Shown in pieces: positions 1 to 15,260 of a stretch of 64,000 bases of DNA; position 1 is the stretch's first letter, and every line of letters begins with the position of its first letter. Origin of the DNA: Strigamia acuminata. Its lineage: Eukaryota > Arthropoda > Chilopoda > Geophilomorpha > Linotaeniidae. The stretch spans positions 3,582,501 to 3,646,500 of the forward strand of contig OX442318.1 of NCBI GenBank assembly GCA_949358305.1, given 5' to 3'. The position numbers were made by a program, and so were the translations under genes. Below the pieces are notes generated by a model. That model was not told the DNA's origin, searched no databases, and saw only the letters and a list, made by a program, of their open reading frames with translations.

Positions 1-17
1 ACATCCATAGAATACAA

Positions 18-1899
18 ATGATATCTATAAAAAAAGCTGTCCTAGGTAAGCAATAACACGCCATAAATTTTATTCCTCTTATATAACCCAGATAAACATT
101 TTTATTCCACTTAAAAAAAAAAAAAAAAAAAAAATTACATCATCCTTTTATTACACCACCATATCCACCACAGACTAAAATCTCCTAACCACAGAACGGT
201 TTTCTCCTCAATTTTCTATTTATTTCCTCATTCCACAGCACCTGCGGTTGTGGGCGCTTTGTCCGGTCTCATCTGGAACTTTTCGTCCCATTTTGCCGAT
301 ATGGTGAGCATTTCTAACGAAAAAAATCCAAAAAATCAACATTTTTAAAAAAATTCTATTCTAGGCGTCGGGCGGCTCCGATTGGAAGAAGGCCAACTCG
401 ATTTACGAGTTTTCGGCGAAGGATATTGACGGCAACGAGGTGTCTTTAGAGAAATATCGGTATAAAATGGTCGAAAAAAACGTCTTTAAGCTGTTATTTT
501 ACTTTATTTTATTTTATTTATCTATAGAGGCCATGTTGCGATAATCGTCAATGTGGCTTGTCTCTGAGGGATGACGAAAAAGCAGTACCCGCAATTGCAG
601 CAACTGTATGAGAAATACGGGGAAGCAAAGGGACTGCGTATTTTGGCGTTTCCTTGCAACCAGTTTGGCAGCCAGGTAATAAAAGGGGTTAAAAATGTCG
701 TTTTGTGTGTGCGGATTTGGGTCAAAGATGGCGCTGCATGGCCGCCATTTTTGCAAATGGCGAAAGTGGATTTTTTTTTTTGTTTAATTTTTGGATTTTG
801 GGTTTTTTTTTAAAGGAATTTGGGTGGGAAATTGGAGATTTGGGGTTTTTTTGTGATTTAGAAGGAAAATGGGAATTTATTCAATTTTATTTTTATTTTA
901 TTTTTTTTTTTGGTTTGTTTGGTTTTTTGCAGGAACCTTGGCCAGAACCTGAGATAAAGGAGTTTTTGAAGCAGTTTAATATCACTTTTGATATGTTTTC
1001 CAAGATTAAAGTTAATGGTGATGATGCAGATCCACTGTTTAAGTATTTGAAGCATAAACAAGGAGGCACTTTGGGGGAGTAAGTGGATTTGGATTGGTTT
1101 GGGGAAAAGTGAAATTTGGTTTTGGTAAATGGGTGTTTTTAGTTAAGAAATTGGATTTTGAGGTAAAACGAATTTTATTATTAGCTTAAAAAATTCAATT
1201 TTTAGACAGAAATTCAAATTCTTCATGAAAAATTGAATTTTTAATCTATAAATCTCAATTTTTCAGCTGAAATATTCAATTTTGGTCTTAAAAATTCAAT
1301 TTTGGTCTTAAAAATTCAATTTTGGTCTGACAAATTCAATTTTGGTCTGACAAATTCAATTTTGGTCTTCAAAATTCAATTTTGGTCTTCAAAATTCAAT
1401 TTTGGTCTGAAAAATTCAATTTTGGTCTTAAAAATTCAATTTTGGTCTTAAAAATTCAATTTTGGTCTTCAAAATTCAATTTTGGTCTTCAAAATTCAAT
1501 TTTGGTCTTCAAAATTCAATTTTGGTCTTCAAAATTCAATTTTTGTCTTCAAAATTCAATTTTGGTCTTTAAAATTCAATTTTGGCCTTCAAAATTCAAT
1601 TTTGGTCTTCCAAATTCAATTTTGGTCTTCAAAATTCAATTTTTCTCCAAAAACAATCTACCAAACCTACACCGAGCAAATAAAACTAAAACTATTTACT
1701 TTTCAAGTTTTATCAAGTGGAACTTCACTAAATTTATCATCGACAAACAAGGTCAACCTGTCAAACGATACGCGCCAACCGTCGAACCAAAAGTATAAAA
1801 ATCAAAATCCTTTATCTTCCCAAAACCTAAAAGAAAAATAATTTAAAAAATTAAAATTAATTACAGGACATGGAAAAGGACCTGGAAAAATATTTCTAA
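18..1899 (+). CDS. GPX4: Glutathione peroxidase 4-like selenoprotein (phospholipid hydroperoxide GPx), 7 coding exons
   Basis: Exons 18-45, 239-303, 365-459, 528-675, 933-1078, 1708-1792 and 1867-1899 join in phase to 199 residues, close to the GPx4 family length. GPx4 enzymes reduce phospholipid hydroperoxides with glutathione. The in-frame TGA at 565-567 (codon 76) lies in NVACL-U-GM, where the family has its selenocysteine. Other family motifs are [21 protein letters not shown] (active-site Gln), [14 protein letters not shown] and [12 protein letters not shown] (active-site Trp). The first 31 residues ([19 protein letters not shown]...) are basic then hydrophobic, like a signal or mitochondrial leader. 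A second ATG at 301-303 is the last codon of exon 2 and would start a leaderless form. A SECIS and an AATAAA (2028-2033) follow the stop. Intron 5 (1079-1707) holds a 20-bp tandem array. The family call is firm; leader function is inferred. Confidence 0.95.
1261..1640. repeat. 20-bp tandem array in GPx4 intron 5
   Basis: About 19 copies of a 20-bp AT-rich unit of the form AAAATTCAATTTTGGTCTTC with one or two variable bases. It is wholly intronic. Open frames through it are artefacts. Confidence 0.95.
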
Positions 1900-1945
1900 T
1901 AGCACTATCCAACATCTTCCACGTACAACTTGCTTTTTACCAGTC

Positions 1946-2008
1946 GAAAACAACAATGAGGGTTGTTTCACAAATCCAAAATGGACGAACTCAACCTGAC
2001 ACATTTTC
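1946..2008 (+). promoter_or_regulatory. SECIS element (form-2-like) in the GPx4 3' UTR
   Basis: The 5' quartet ATGA (1956-1959) faces TGA (1997-1999), giving the non-Watson-Crick core of a eukaryotic SECIS. Helix I is GAAAA (1946-1950) with TTTTC (2004-2008). Above the core, GG/CC, TTG/CAA and TTC/GAA pairs lead to an apical region with an unpaired AAA and a small TCC/GGA stem, as in form 2. It lies 56 bases after the stop. It would recruit SBP2/eEFSec so that TGA 565-567 is read as selenocysteine. Folding was done by eye. Confidence 0.85.
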
Positions 2009-2097
2009 CAAAATGTCGTTTTTCACTAATAAAATCAATTGTACTTGAAATCAATAAACAAAAACAAATCAAATAACTAATAAAACACTTTTATTTC

Positions 2098-2864
2098 TCA
2101 TAAATATTGCCCAATTCTACTCCGCGCGTCGGAAATAATCGAAATTAATTTATTTTCTTCAATTTTTTCGTTCTTCCATTCGTCCGGATTGACGTCATAA
2201 TCGATCATTTTGCTCTTCATCACCCGCCATTGTTCCAGGAAGCCAAAATCGATGATCCGGGTATAAAATTTCAAGTATTCGGGTTTTAAATACGAGCATT
2301 GCGCCGCGAAAACATCGCAGTTATGGTCGTAATTGTCGACCCAAATGATGGAAAATATTCCGAAACTAAAATACCGGATTAAACCCTCGTTGTACGACCG
2401 CGAAACGTTATTTAAATATTCGCACGTTTTGGGGTTTTGTATCGATGGTGTTGTCAGGAGGAGCCGGTTAGCGCTTAGAAGGAGTCGGTCGCGATACGTT
2501 TGTTCGGTGGGGTTCGTTCGCAGGGCGTAATAGCCGAATCCCAGGCCTGAAATTTATTAAAATTTGGTTTTGTATGTTGAAAAAAGTTGCTTTTTTTATG
2601 GATTTACCTGCGAATATTAGACTAGCTTTGATTGGTCGGTCTTTACAGTCGTTGTAAGTGTCAATGGCGACTGCTTTATAGTCCGAGTAAAGTGTTTGTA
2701 AATAAATATCTGTAAAATTCGAATAAATTGAGTAAATTTTGAGGTTTATACGTCAAATTGTGTCTCGTACTTAATTTTTCGATTTTGCCGCCCTTTAGTC
2801 GCTCGGGGAAGCGAAAATCTTTGAAAAACCTGAAATATGGTATTTTTCTCACACTCGCCGCCAT
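2098..2864 (-). CDS. TIMM29: TIM22-complex subunit Tim29
   Basis: Three exons (2771-2864, 2608-2709, 2098-2546) give 214 residues. Tim29 is a metazoan inner-membrane subunit of the TIM22 carrier translocase. Matches to the family are the YSDYKAVAIDTYNDCKDRP segment, the following hydrophobic ASLIFAGLGFGYYALRTNP (membrane segment), then LIRYFSFGIFSIIWVDNYD and CSYLKPEYLKFYTRIIDFGFLEQWRV, which parallels the human LRYVNLGLCSLVYE...RCRYLQPRW...RVLDVGFVGRWWVL. The start sits in AAAGATGGCGGC, close to a TISU motif. An upstream in-frame ATG (2909-2907) would add 15 residues and is less likely. The minus-strand AATAAA (2089-2094) lies just past the stop, so the 3' end nearly meets that of GPx4. Confidence 0.9.
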
Positions 2865-3064
2865 CTTTGTTTGGGTCGAATGCACGAACAGCATGGGAAA
2901 ACCAGACACGACAAAAGTTTAAAATATTTATTTTAAAATTTAAATTTTGCGTTTTAATTTAAATTAATTTAAAATTAAAATTATTCCACCATAATACAAT
3001 TCACAATTCATAAATTTGGTTGTTTTTATAAAATGTCACGTGGTGTAGTGACACGTTTTTAAAG
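2865..3064. promoter_or_regulatory. Bidirectional promoter, TIMM29 / YIPF1-2
   Basis: Only 200 bases separate the two divergent start codons. Both starts lie in an AAAGATGGCG context. No TATA box stands out. The dual promoter role is inferred from geometry. Confidence 0.6.
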
Positions 3065-6861
<3,797 letters not shown>

Positions 6862-7616
6862 GATTGATGGAGAAATTATCTAGTCGAAAGTTGATTGTAT
6901 AAATGGATTTATTTTGGTGCGAGAGGTTCCTTCTTTTCTTTTTCGTTTTTCATTTCCAATGTGATGTTTGTTATTTGTATTGAAAGTAATAATAATATTG
7001 TAATAAAAATAATATCACCGACTAGAGTTTGAGTCGAGTTTTTGCATTAAACTCCTAACAATGCATAAATGCTCCTTAAAATGCATTTAGGCTCCTTAAA
7101 ATGCATTAAAAGGCTCTAAATAATGCATTTAGGCTCCTTAAAATGCATTTAAAGGCTCTAAATAATGCATGTAGGCTCCAAATAATGCGTTTAGGCTTCT
7201 GAGAATGCATTGAAAGGTTCCAAATAATGAATTTAGGCTCCTAAAAATGCATTAATTGTCATTAAAAATGCATTAATTGTCATGAAAAATACCTCTAAGC
7301 TCCTAAAAATGCATTAATTGTCATAAAAAATGCATTTAGTCTCCTGAGAATGCATTAAAAAGCTCTAAATAATGCATTTAGGCTCCAAATAATGCATTTA
7401 GGCTCCAAGTAATGCATTTAGGCTCCTAAAAATGCATTAATTATCATTAAAAATGCCTTTAACCTCCAAAAAATGTATTAATTGTTATTAAAAATGCCTT
7501 TAAGCTCCTAAAAACTGCATTTTTAGTCATTTATGCCTCACTTTCCACCTAATAATGCCCAACTCAAAATTAAGCTTATTTGAAGCGTATCTCCGCATTT
7601 TATTAGTGGTTCATTT
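6862..7616. repeat. Intergenic YIPF-AIMP2, irregular ATGCATT-rich repeat
   Basis: YIPF has possible AATAAA signals near 7003. From about 7050 to 7520 many imperfect copies of AATGCATTTAGGCTCC and AATGCATTAATTGTCAT alternate. No gene is seen. Confidence 0.7.
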
Positions 7617-8304
7617 TTACATTCTTTTATCAATAACTTTGACAAATTCGACCGCTTGTTTATAACATTCCAACTTGCCACAACTGACCAACCACCTCCT
7701 CACGTGATTCGGAGCAGTGTCAACACTCTGCGTCTGATACAATGCGCTCCACACGACCACATCGGCCACCGAATGCTGACTCCCCACCAACCACTTGTTT
7801 GCGCCCAAATGCGAGTTGAGCAATCGCAAAACTGCCGCTCTCTCCTTGTTATTGCCGTGGAACACCGAAGTGTGCATCAGATCCAGCCATTGGTCGATGA
7901 GCGTGGCCGAAACCGCTTCCGATTCGTACGACGGAGCCGTTTGACGCGCCAAAAAGCGCACGATGTTCACTTCGCCGCGGATTTCGGTCGCCGCGGCCGA
8001 TAGATAGGCCTCGGTGTCGGGCTCCCAGTGGATCGAGATTTCGGTTTTGTCGTTGTTGTCGCCGCTCGGTGGTTGCGGGAAGCGTTGCGAGGGGTTGACG
8101 AAGCGGATTTTCTGCTGGAATAGTTCCTGTAGGACTATTAGGGAGAGTGTGGGTTTGTTTCGGTTCGCGTGTATGGTGAATGTGGGTTTTTTCGGGGTTT
8201 GGACTTGAGAGATTTCTTTTGATAGTTTGGTTAGAGATGATAGAATGGTTTCTTGACGGGATTCGAGTTGCTGCAAGCGTTTGGCGTGGTCGGGCGGTGG
8301 TGGC
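7617..8304 (-). CDS. AIMP2: AIMP2 (p38 scaffold of the multi-tRNA-synthetase complex), main 3' exon; 5' exon not found
   Basis: One exon carries 228 residues ending in a TAA at 7617-7619. AIMP2 is a non-catalytic scaffold of the aminoacyl-tRNA synthetase complex. The N-terminal part matches its leucine-zipper segment (LQQLESRQETILSSLTKLSK), then TLSLIVLQELFQQK. The C-terminal part is GST-like: NIVRFLARQ, SATLIDQWLDL, ERAAVLRLLNSHLGANKWLV, SVADVVVWSALYQ. The exon opens at an acceptor (CTCACTTAG/G) with one base completing a split codon. The short first exon should lie in 8345-9198, but no candidate fits both phase and family sequence. FARSA lies immediately upstream on the same strand. Confidence 0.88.
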
Positions 8305-9198
8305 CTAAGTGAGATCAAGGGCAAATGTAGTGGTTTGGATTTTAAAATCAAGTAAAGTCAAGTAAAATCAAGTAAAATCAAGTAAAATCAAGTAAAATCA
8401 AGTAAAATCAAGTAAAATCAAGTAAAGTCAAGTAAAGTCCAGTAAAAATCAAGTAAAATCAAGTAAAATCAAGTAAAATCAAGTAAAATCAAGTAAAATC
8501 AAGTAAAATCAAGTAAAAATCAAGTAAAATCAAGTAAAATCAAGTAAAATCAAGTAAAATCAATTAAAATCAATTAAAACCAAGTAAAATCAATCAAGTA
8601 AAATCAAGGAAAGTCAAGTAAAATCAAGTAAAATCAAGGAAAGTCAAGTAAAATCAAGTAAAATCAAGTAACAGCTGAAAATTCCCGTAGAAATCCACAC
8701 ATCGCATTTACTCGATTAAAAGTCGCACTTGAATTTTTAGTCGTCCTCGAATGATAGTTTCGATTAATTTTATAATTTTAAGTTTTTAAAGTTTGTTTTA
8801 TCGGTTTTTCTTCAAGTTCTGTGTTCGTCCCGTAAAAAATTGACGAACGAAAAAGGGGAAATAACATTTGCGACTTTTATTCGGAGAAATACGGCGTTAC
8901 GGAATTTCCTGAACGAAATTTACTAAAATTTGAATCTTTTACGGTAAAAAAAAATTTAAAAATCCGACAGATTCCGTTCAAGTATTACGAAAATGAACAT
9001 CGACATTTCGAACGCACATTACCGATTTCAAGTTCCGGTAAAAAATACCGTAAATCATATTTATATATTACAAAAACCAAACTAAAATCAAACAAAAACA
9101 AAACAAACCGAATTTCAATAAATTTTATTTTTAAAATAAAACTCCACAAATAATAAAACCATAAAAAAAAAAAATTAAAAAAATAGAATAAACAGAAA
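8305..9198. other. AIMP2 5' region and FARSA-AIMP2 spacer
   Basis: The first part is a 10-bp tandem array; the rest (about 8680-9198) is AT-rich and must hold the AIMP2 first exon and promoter. Minus-strand candidate starts near 9060 and 8995 do not give a phase-compatible AIMP2 N-terminus. Nothing else is recognised. Confidence 0.5.
8341..8672. repeat. 10-bp tandem array (AAGTAAAATC)n
   Basis: About 33 copies of the 10-bp unit AAGTAAAATC with a few G and indel variants, in the AIMP2 upstream intron. Confidence 0.95.
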
Positions 9199-11977
9199 TT
9201 ACTTGTCCAGACGACATATTGGATTATCATGAACCATTTGCAGATTAACTCTATGACCGACCAAATCCCGGATGTTATCGATCCCATACAAAATCATAGT
9301 AGGCCTAAAAAACAAAAAAACATCAAAAAACAACCAAAAAACACCAAAAAAACCCAAAACTCACCTCTCCAACGACAACCCCCACGCAATAACCCTCACA
9401 TCTTCCGGCAAACCCATCGGATTCAGCATTTCCGGCCTAAAAACCCCGGAATTTCCCACTTCCACCCACTTCCCAAGCCCCTCGTGATAACTGAATATCT
9501 CCATGCTCGGTTCGGTGTACGGATTGTACGCGGGCTTGAATCGCAGCTTAGAAATGCCGAGTTTCTTAAAAAACTCGTGCAAAGTCCCGATAAGATCCCC
9601 CAGCGTCAACCCGCGGTCCGCTACGACGCCCTCGATCTGATGGAACTCGGCCAAATGCGTGGCGTCCAACGTCTCGTTCCGGAACACCCGGTCGATGCTG
9701 AAGTATCTGACCGGTTTGAACTCGGGTTGCTGCGCCAGCTTGTAGAGCATGCGGGCGCTGTTGGCAGTTGTGTGAGTGCGGAGTAGGTTTTTCTGCGCTT
9801 CTTCCATTTTCCAGTCGTATTTGTATCTGGTTTTTGGTTTAATTGGAAATTTTTTAGATTTTGGGATAGATTTTGGGATATAGTCACCCTTGGGATCCGT
9901 GGCCGCCTGTTTCGTGCATTGTTTTGACGCGTTGCACGTAGTCTTGGGGGAATTGGGTGGCTCGGGCGGGTTTGGAGACGAAGAAGGTGTCGTGGGCGTC
10001 TCGGGCTGGGTGTTGTTGGGGTTGGAATAAGGCATCGAAGTTCCAGAAAGCGCTCTCTATGAAGTTGTTTGTCGGCATTTCGGTGAATCTAGGAGTGGGG
10101 GAGTGTAGTTTGGGAATATTTTTTTGTTTGTTACGTTTCTTTTTTGTTTTTGTCAATTTTTAATTAAAGTTTATCGAATTTTGTCGGATTTTGAAGAAAG
10201 TTTGTTAAATTTGGTCGAAATTCGTCAAGAATTACCAAAATTTGGTAGAAATTCGTCAAAAATGACCAAAATTTGGTCGAAATTCATCAAAAATGACAAA
10301 ATTTGGTCGAAATTCGTCATAAATGACCAAAATTTGTCTGAATTTCATCATAAATGACCAAAATTTGTCTGAATTCACCAAAATTTGTCTGAATTCACCA
10401 AAATTTGTCTGAATTCACCTAAGTTTGTCTGAATTCACCAAAATTTGTCTGAATTCACCAAAATTTGTCTGAATTCACCAACATTTGCCTGAATTCACCA
10501 AAATTTGTCTGAATTCACCAACATTTGCCTGAATTCACCAAAATTTGTCTGAATTCACCAAAATTTGTCTGAATTCACCAAAATTTGTCTGAATTCACCA
10601 ACATTTGCCTGAATTCACCAAAATTTGTCTGAATTCACCAAAATTTGCCTGAATTCACCAAAAAATGACCAAATTTTGTCTAAATTCACCAAAAAATGAT
10701 CAAATTTTGTCTGAATTCACCAAAAAATTACCAAATTTTGTCGAAATGTATCAAAAAATTTTAAGATACCAAATTTTGTCGAAATCTATCCAAAAATTTT
10801 AAGATACCAAACAAATCTCGATAAATTGATTAAAAATAGCCAAACAAAACAAACTAAGCCCCATAACAAATGCAAACAAAATCCCTATAATTACCCCATT
10901 TCAAGAAAAATCTGTCTGAATTCCGCTCGAACTTTCATCAGAGGATGTAAATGCCCACACGTTGGTGGCACCCCAAGTGCATTAAAATTATACTCCTTAA
11001 ATTTTTTTTCTTTCCACGATTGACTAAAAAAAAATAAAATTCACATCAACATCAAAACTTGGTCAAATAAATCGCTCAAACCAACTTCGCAATCATTTCC
11101 GGCGTAATATCAGTCTCGGGTTTACTAACCGTAGTTGTAAACTCTTTCCCTTTCTTAATTAAAAAACTCTTAACCAATCTGAAACACAAAAAACAAACAA
11201 AATAATAATTATCACAAATAAAATTACCAAATTCAATAATAAATACAATTTACATTTCCTGCAACAACTTTCGCTTCTTCAATTCCTGTCTCTGAATCTC
11301 AGGAATTTCATTTATCCTATTATTCTCAACACAAACTAAATATTTCTGCACAACATCTTCAATCACATTAACCTAAAAAAACCAAAAAAAAATTAAATTA
11401 AATCCAAAAAACCAAAATAATTTAAATTAAATCCAAAAAACAATTCATTTTATACCTTTCTCAACACTCTTGGTCCATCATTAGCAGATTTATCAATCAG
11501 GATCCACCCTGCACTCATAGCTTTGCTAAACCCAACCTTAGCATTTGGGACAATTCTCTGCAAAAACAGCAAAAATATCAAATAAGCACAACTCAACTAG
11601 AAACAGAAAAATCTGCATTACCATCAATTCCACCTGTGAAATTCCCTTTTCAGGCACTGCATTGTACACCAAAGCTTCATGACTACCTTTTAAAGTCACC
11701 TCTTTACCTTCTGCCGTTAATTCCCAGCATTTTGAGCTTTGTTGTTCAGTTTCAATCACCTAAAATCAAATTGATCCATCGCATTTAATCAGTTCCCATG
11801 TGGCAGCCACCAGCACTCAATTAATTGCATAAATCTTACATCGCCCAATGCTTCGAGACTTTTAACACATCCAATTATCTTTTGGTGATCCTGTTTCAAG
11901 ATTTTACTCAAACTCAGAGAATCGATCGCGTCTTTTTCAAGCAAACAGCGAAGAATTGCTTCGCTGACGTCGCCCAT
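9199..11977 (-). CDS. FARSA: Cytosolic phenylalanyl-tRNA synthetase alpha subunit, 9 exons
   Basis: Exons 11840-11977, 11622-11759, 11456-11557, 11254-11372, 11096-11178, 10895-11023, 9888-10088, 9365-9836 and 9199-9304 join to 495 residues (human 508). The alpha subunit of the alpha2-beta2 enzyme carries the class II catalytic core that charges tRNA-Phe. Visible are the N-terminal winged-helix DNA/tRNA-binding part ([38 protein letters not shown]), [21 protein letters not shown] (motif 1 region), [17 protein letters not shown], the motif 2 region [20 protein letters not shown], and motif 3 in [13 protein letters not shown]. The join at 11096/11023 uses a weak GTTGGT donor, but the length fits the family exactly. 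Intron 6 (10089-10894) holds a 20-bp array. Confidence 0.97.
10366..10665. repeat. 20-bp tandem array in a FARSA intron
   Basis: About 15 copies of GAATTCACCAAAATTTGTCT (20 bp), flanked at 10180-10365 by degenerate relatives (TTGGTCGAAATTCGTCAAAA). Confidence 0.95.
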
Positions 11978-13914
11978 GCCGGCTCAGATGGGAAAATCGC
12001 AATTTCCTGTATACTTGTGAATTGGGAGTTATATATTACCAGTGCACTTGTGTGCGAGAGTACCTTGCTGGCGTAAGATCATTTCTGTTCTGCCCGCTGC
12101 ATGGTGCCCTGGTTTATATTTATTGGAAATGATTAGAAGATTTCCACTAAATAGAATAATGTGCAATTTATTTACAGTACAATTTTACACAGAAATAACT
12201 CAAATGTATATTTTCGAGCCATACAGCAGTAAATAGGATTTTTTGTTCATTTTTTTTATTTAAAAAATCAGAACTATATATCCCAAGTTAGCGCCATATC
12301 TGAATGTACAAATACTTGTAAAATGAAAATTAAAGAGTTTCGCACAACATTAATCAATATGACTTGATACACAACGTCATCCTGAAATATGTACACATTG
12401 CAATGGATATAGAACAATGATTTAAGGCAGAATTGAAGCTGCCGACCATTTTTTATGTTTGTATTAAGAAAGAGGAAGAATAAATTTATTATTAACCTTT
12501 TTCTGCCATGTTTTAATTTCTTTTTATTAGACAATTAAAAAGCAATAAAAATGGAGCTCCAAATTAAAAATAAGGAACTATTTTAAGAATAATGAAATCA
12601 TTTCTTAATTAAAACAAATGAAAACATGTCAGGTTCACTTTTGGTGATATTTGTTTCAAAATTTGTGATAATGCCCAATAGGAATTTAATAATTTCATCA
12701 CAGTGCTGCCAAGCTTGACTGTGGTTGTTTTTGGAACTAAGCACAGTGCCTTGCAGTGACAAAAAAGGGAAGTAAATCCACCTGATTTTCATTTCTGTGT
12801 TTTTTAAGCAATAAAAATGCACCCAACTCAGAGGAACACCATTTTTATTCATTACAGGATGTTATAATATCCTTTGTATTTGTTTTCATGGCATTTTGTT
12901 TAAATTCTTCATTATATCATTTACAATTTCTCAATTTCTAAAGTTGTTTGATGACTGATGGGGGCAATGTTATCAAATACACCACCTGGAGTTGACAGTT
13001 GACAGTTGACACTGAATCTCATCACCCAGGCACTCAAAAACCAAAACTAAAATCACTTTATGAAAGTGAAATAAATCATAAACTGCCATTTTCTTTCAAG
13101 TTTCATGTCATGTGAATTAATTACAATTTTTTCCTTCAAACTGCAGCAACAAAACAGAAATCAAACAAAAAGTGAGAAAAAAAATAACAGCAAACATTAG
13201 AAACAATACAATTCTGCTTGTAGCATAAATGAGAATGACTAGGAGAGTTTTTGGGGTCAGGAATGGTGAAGAAAACATTTTTTTCTGCTTGAAATATACA
13301 GAGAGTTCAATCAACAGGTATTGCCAACAACATGGTTAATATTAGTGAGCCAAAACACTTTTGTTTCCATTTCTAAATCCAACAAATGTGCAAATATCTA
13401 AATTAACTATCACCAGAACAAATTAAGCATTCCTTTTGCATTATGTTGGTTAAAGCTTCATGTAATCATCATTTCACTACATTTCATTAGTAAATTACAC
13501 ATTTTTCTTATTGTATACCATTTTAGATATGAGTCATGAAACAGATATAGAAGTTGTGAGTGATAAATCATTCCAATTCAACTTGGAAAAACCATTAAAT
13601 AAAATTTAGAAAACATTTTTGATACAAGTGGCAGTGCTGTGGCACCATGGAGCAATTGCCAAGAATCAGTTTCAGTTATACAAAAAACATTCTCTTTGAA
13701 CAGTACAAGCTCAGATTGAATAAAGTTAAACTTGACTCTGTTATCGACAGGACAACACACATTTTAAGTATAAAATTGAGTCCTGTGGTAATACTTTCAG
13801 CAGCAATAATGACAGATACAGAAAGTACTTGTAAATGTTAGGTTGCAGAGCCCAGAAAGTCCGGGAAGAGTCTCGGTAAGATCGGGGAAGAAAGCCTGCC
13901 CACAGTGCCGAACT

Positions 13915-14083
13915 GGGAACAAATTTAGTACTGGGAAATCTGGATAGGTCGGACGACGGGAACAAATTTAGTACTGGGAAATCTGGATAGGTCAGACCAC
14001 GGGAACAAATTTAGTACTGGGAAATCTGGATAGGTCGGACCACGGGAACAAATTTAGTACTGGGAAATCTGGATAGCACCCTG
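13915..14083. repeat. 43-bp tandem repeat, about 4 copies
   Basis: Copies start at 13915, 13958, 14001 and 14044 with the form GGGAACAAATTTAGTACTGG then GAAATCTGGATAGGTCGGACCAC. A single reverse-orientation relative lies at about 16178-16212 inside the EPS15 gene. Confidence 0.9.
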
Positions 14084-14104
14084 GTCAGACTAACGATTTA
14101 CGAT

Positions 14105-14402
14105 ACCCCAGTAGCACGGATGATCGATTTAACACCGCATCTATGTAGAAGACATTAAACATCGTATCAATCTAAACTCTATTCCAAAAAGTAATTGAAA
14201 TACTCCCATTGGTTGGGAGATTCATAACACCAGTATAAATGCATTGAAAATCTTCGCACAAGTCTACTGGAATCTGAAAACAGCATCATATTCAATACAC
14301 AACTGAACTAGAGCACCAACCAACCAATGGGAGTATTTCAATTACTTTTTGGAATAGAGTTTAGGTGCGATGTTAAATTGTTCATTGTGTTACTTGGGTA
14401 GG
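14105..14402. mobile_element. Foldback/MITE-like element with long terminal inverted repeats
   Basis: A near-perfect 44-base arm at 14173-14216 is the reverse complement of 14320-14363. Outside it, pairing resumes in patches (TACCCCAGTAGCAC on the left against GTGTTACTTGGGTA on the right), so the element is about 300 bp. It has no coding capacity and no clear target-site duplication was found. Confidence 0.7.
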
Positions 14403-15214
14403 TTCTCGCAGTTCTCGCAGGAATGATGCCTTGTGCATTACAATTTTTTGTTAGGGCCTCAAATGAGAAGCGCTTTGTTTGTGCTTTTGCTCCACAGTGC
14501 CAAAATTGTAGCGACAGAATCGGCAGTAAGTTTGACGCCGGTCATTAAGTCATGTCATCACCATAAATGCCAATCAAAACTGAAAGAAAAGTTTTTAAAA
14601 TCAAAATTCACAACTTCTTTAAACATTGCAATTTCTTCACCAAATTATAGCAGTTTACAACAGATCTTTCAACTTAAATTTATTTGGGAATGTCACATTG
14701 AAAACCTTGTTTTGCACTCAACTGAAATGTACACCAAACAAAACAATAAAGAAAAAAAAACTGACCAATTGGCTGCTTGCAAGTTTAAAAACCATTAAAA
14801 AACAAATTGGAATAATTAGTTATTGAATATCACCGCAACAAAAAAAACTGCAAATTATATGATGGATTTAAGCTTGTAATATGTCACTAACCAAATTAAG
14901 CTTATTATTTTTAATAATCCCATATATAGACAAAAGAAACCAAAAACAAAACAAAAAACATATTTACAGATCAATTATAAGAAGAAAACAATAAAGCTTA
15001 GCATTTTTCTCAATTACATGGCACAAATCTCTACGGCTCTTTGAGGCACGCGATAGTTTTTCATCATATGACACATTATTCACATAAATTAAAAGAGAAA
15101 TCAGAACAAAATTAAAAACTCTCTGCTAGCAATGTCGCTTTGTTTCGATTCCTCGATTTATCCGAGTCCGGACAGTCACGGCTGACCTACTACAAAACAG
15201 AAAAGAAATACACA

Positions 15215-15260
15215 AAAATAATAATAATAATAATAATAATAACAATAATAATAATAATAG
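15215..15260. repeat. (TAA)n microsatellite
   Basis: A TAA run with one AAC interruption, just downstream of the EPS15 stop codon. Confidence 0.9.

Noticed and set aside
7656-8003. Plus-strand frame opposite AIMP2
   Set aside because: Antisense shadow of a well-supported coding exon.
8985-9198. Hydrophobic frame continuing past the FARSA end as a membrane protein
   Set aside because: Its first part is FARSA read in a wrong frame (the true frame reads [13 protein letters not shown]...), and the rest is AT-rich spacer.
14433-14798. 121-codon plus-strand frame with a mildly hydrophobic start
   Set aside because: No recognisable domain, composition follows local AT-rich sequence, and no splice or polyA context supports it.
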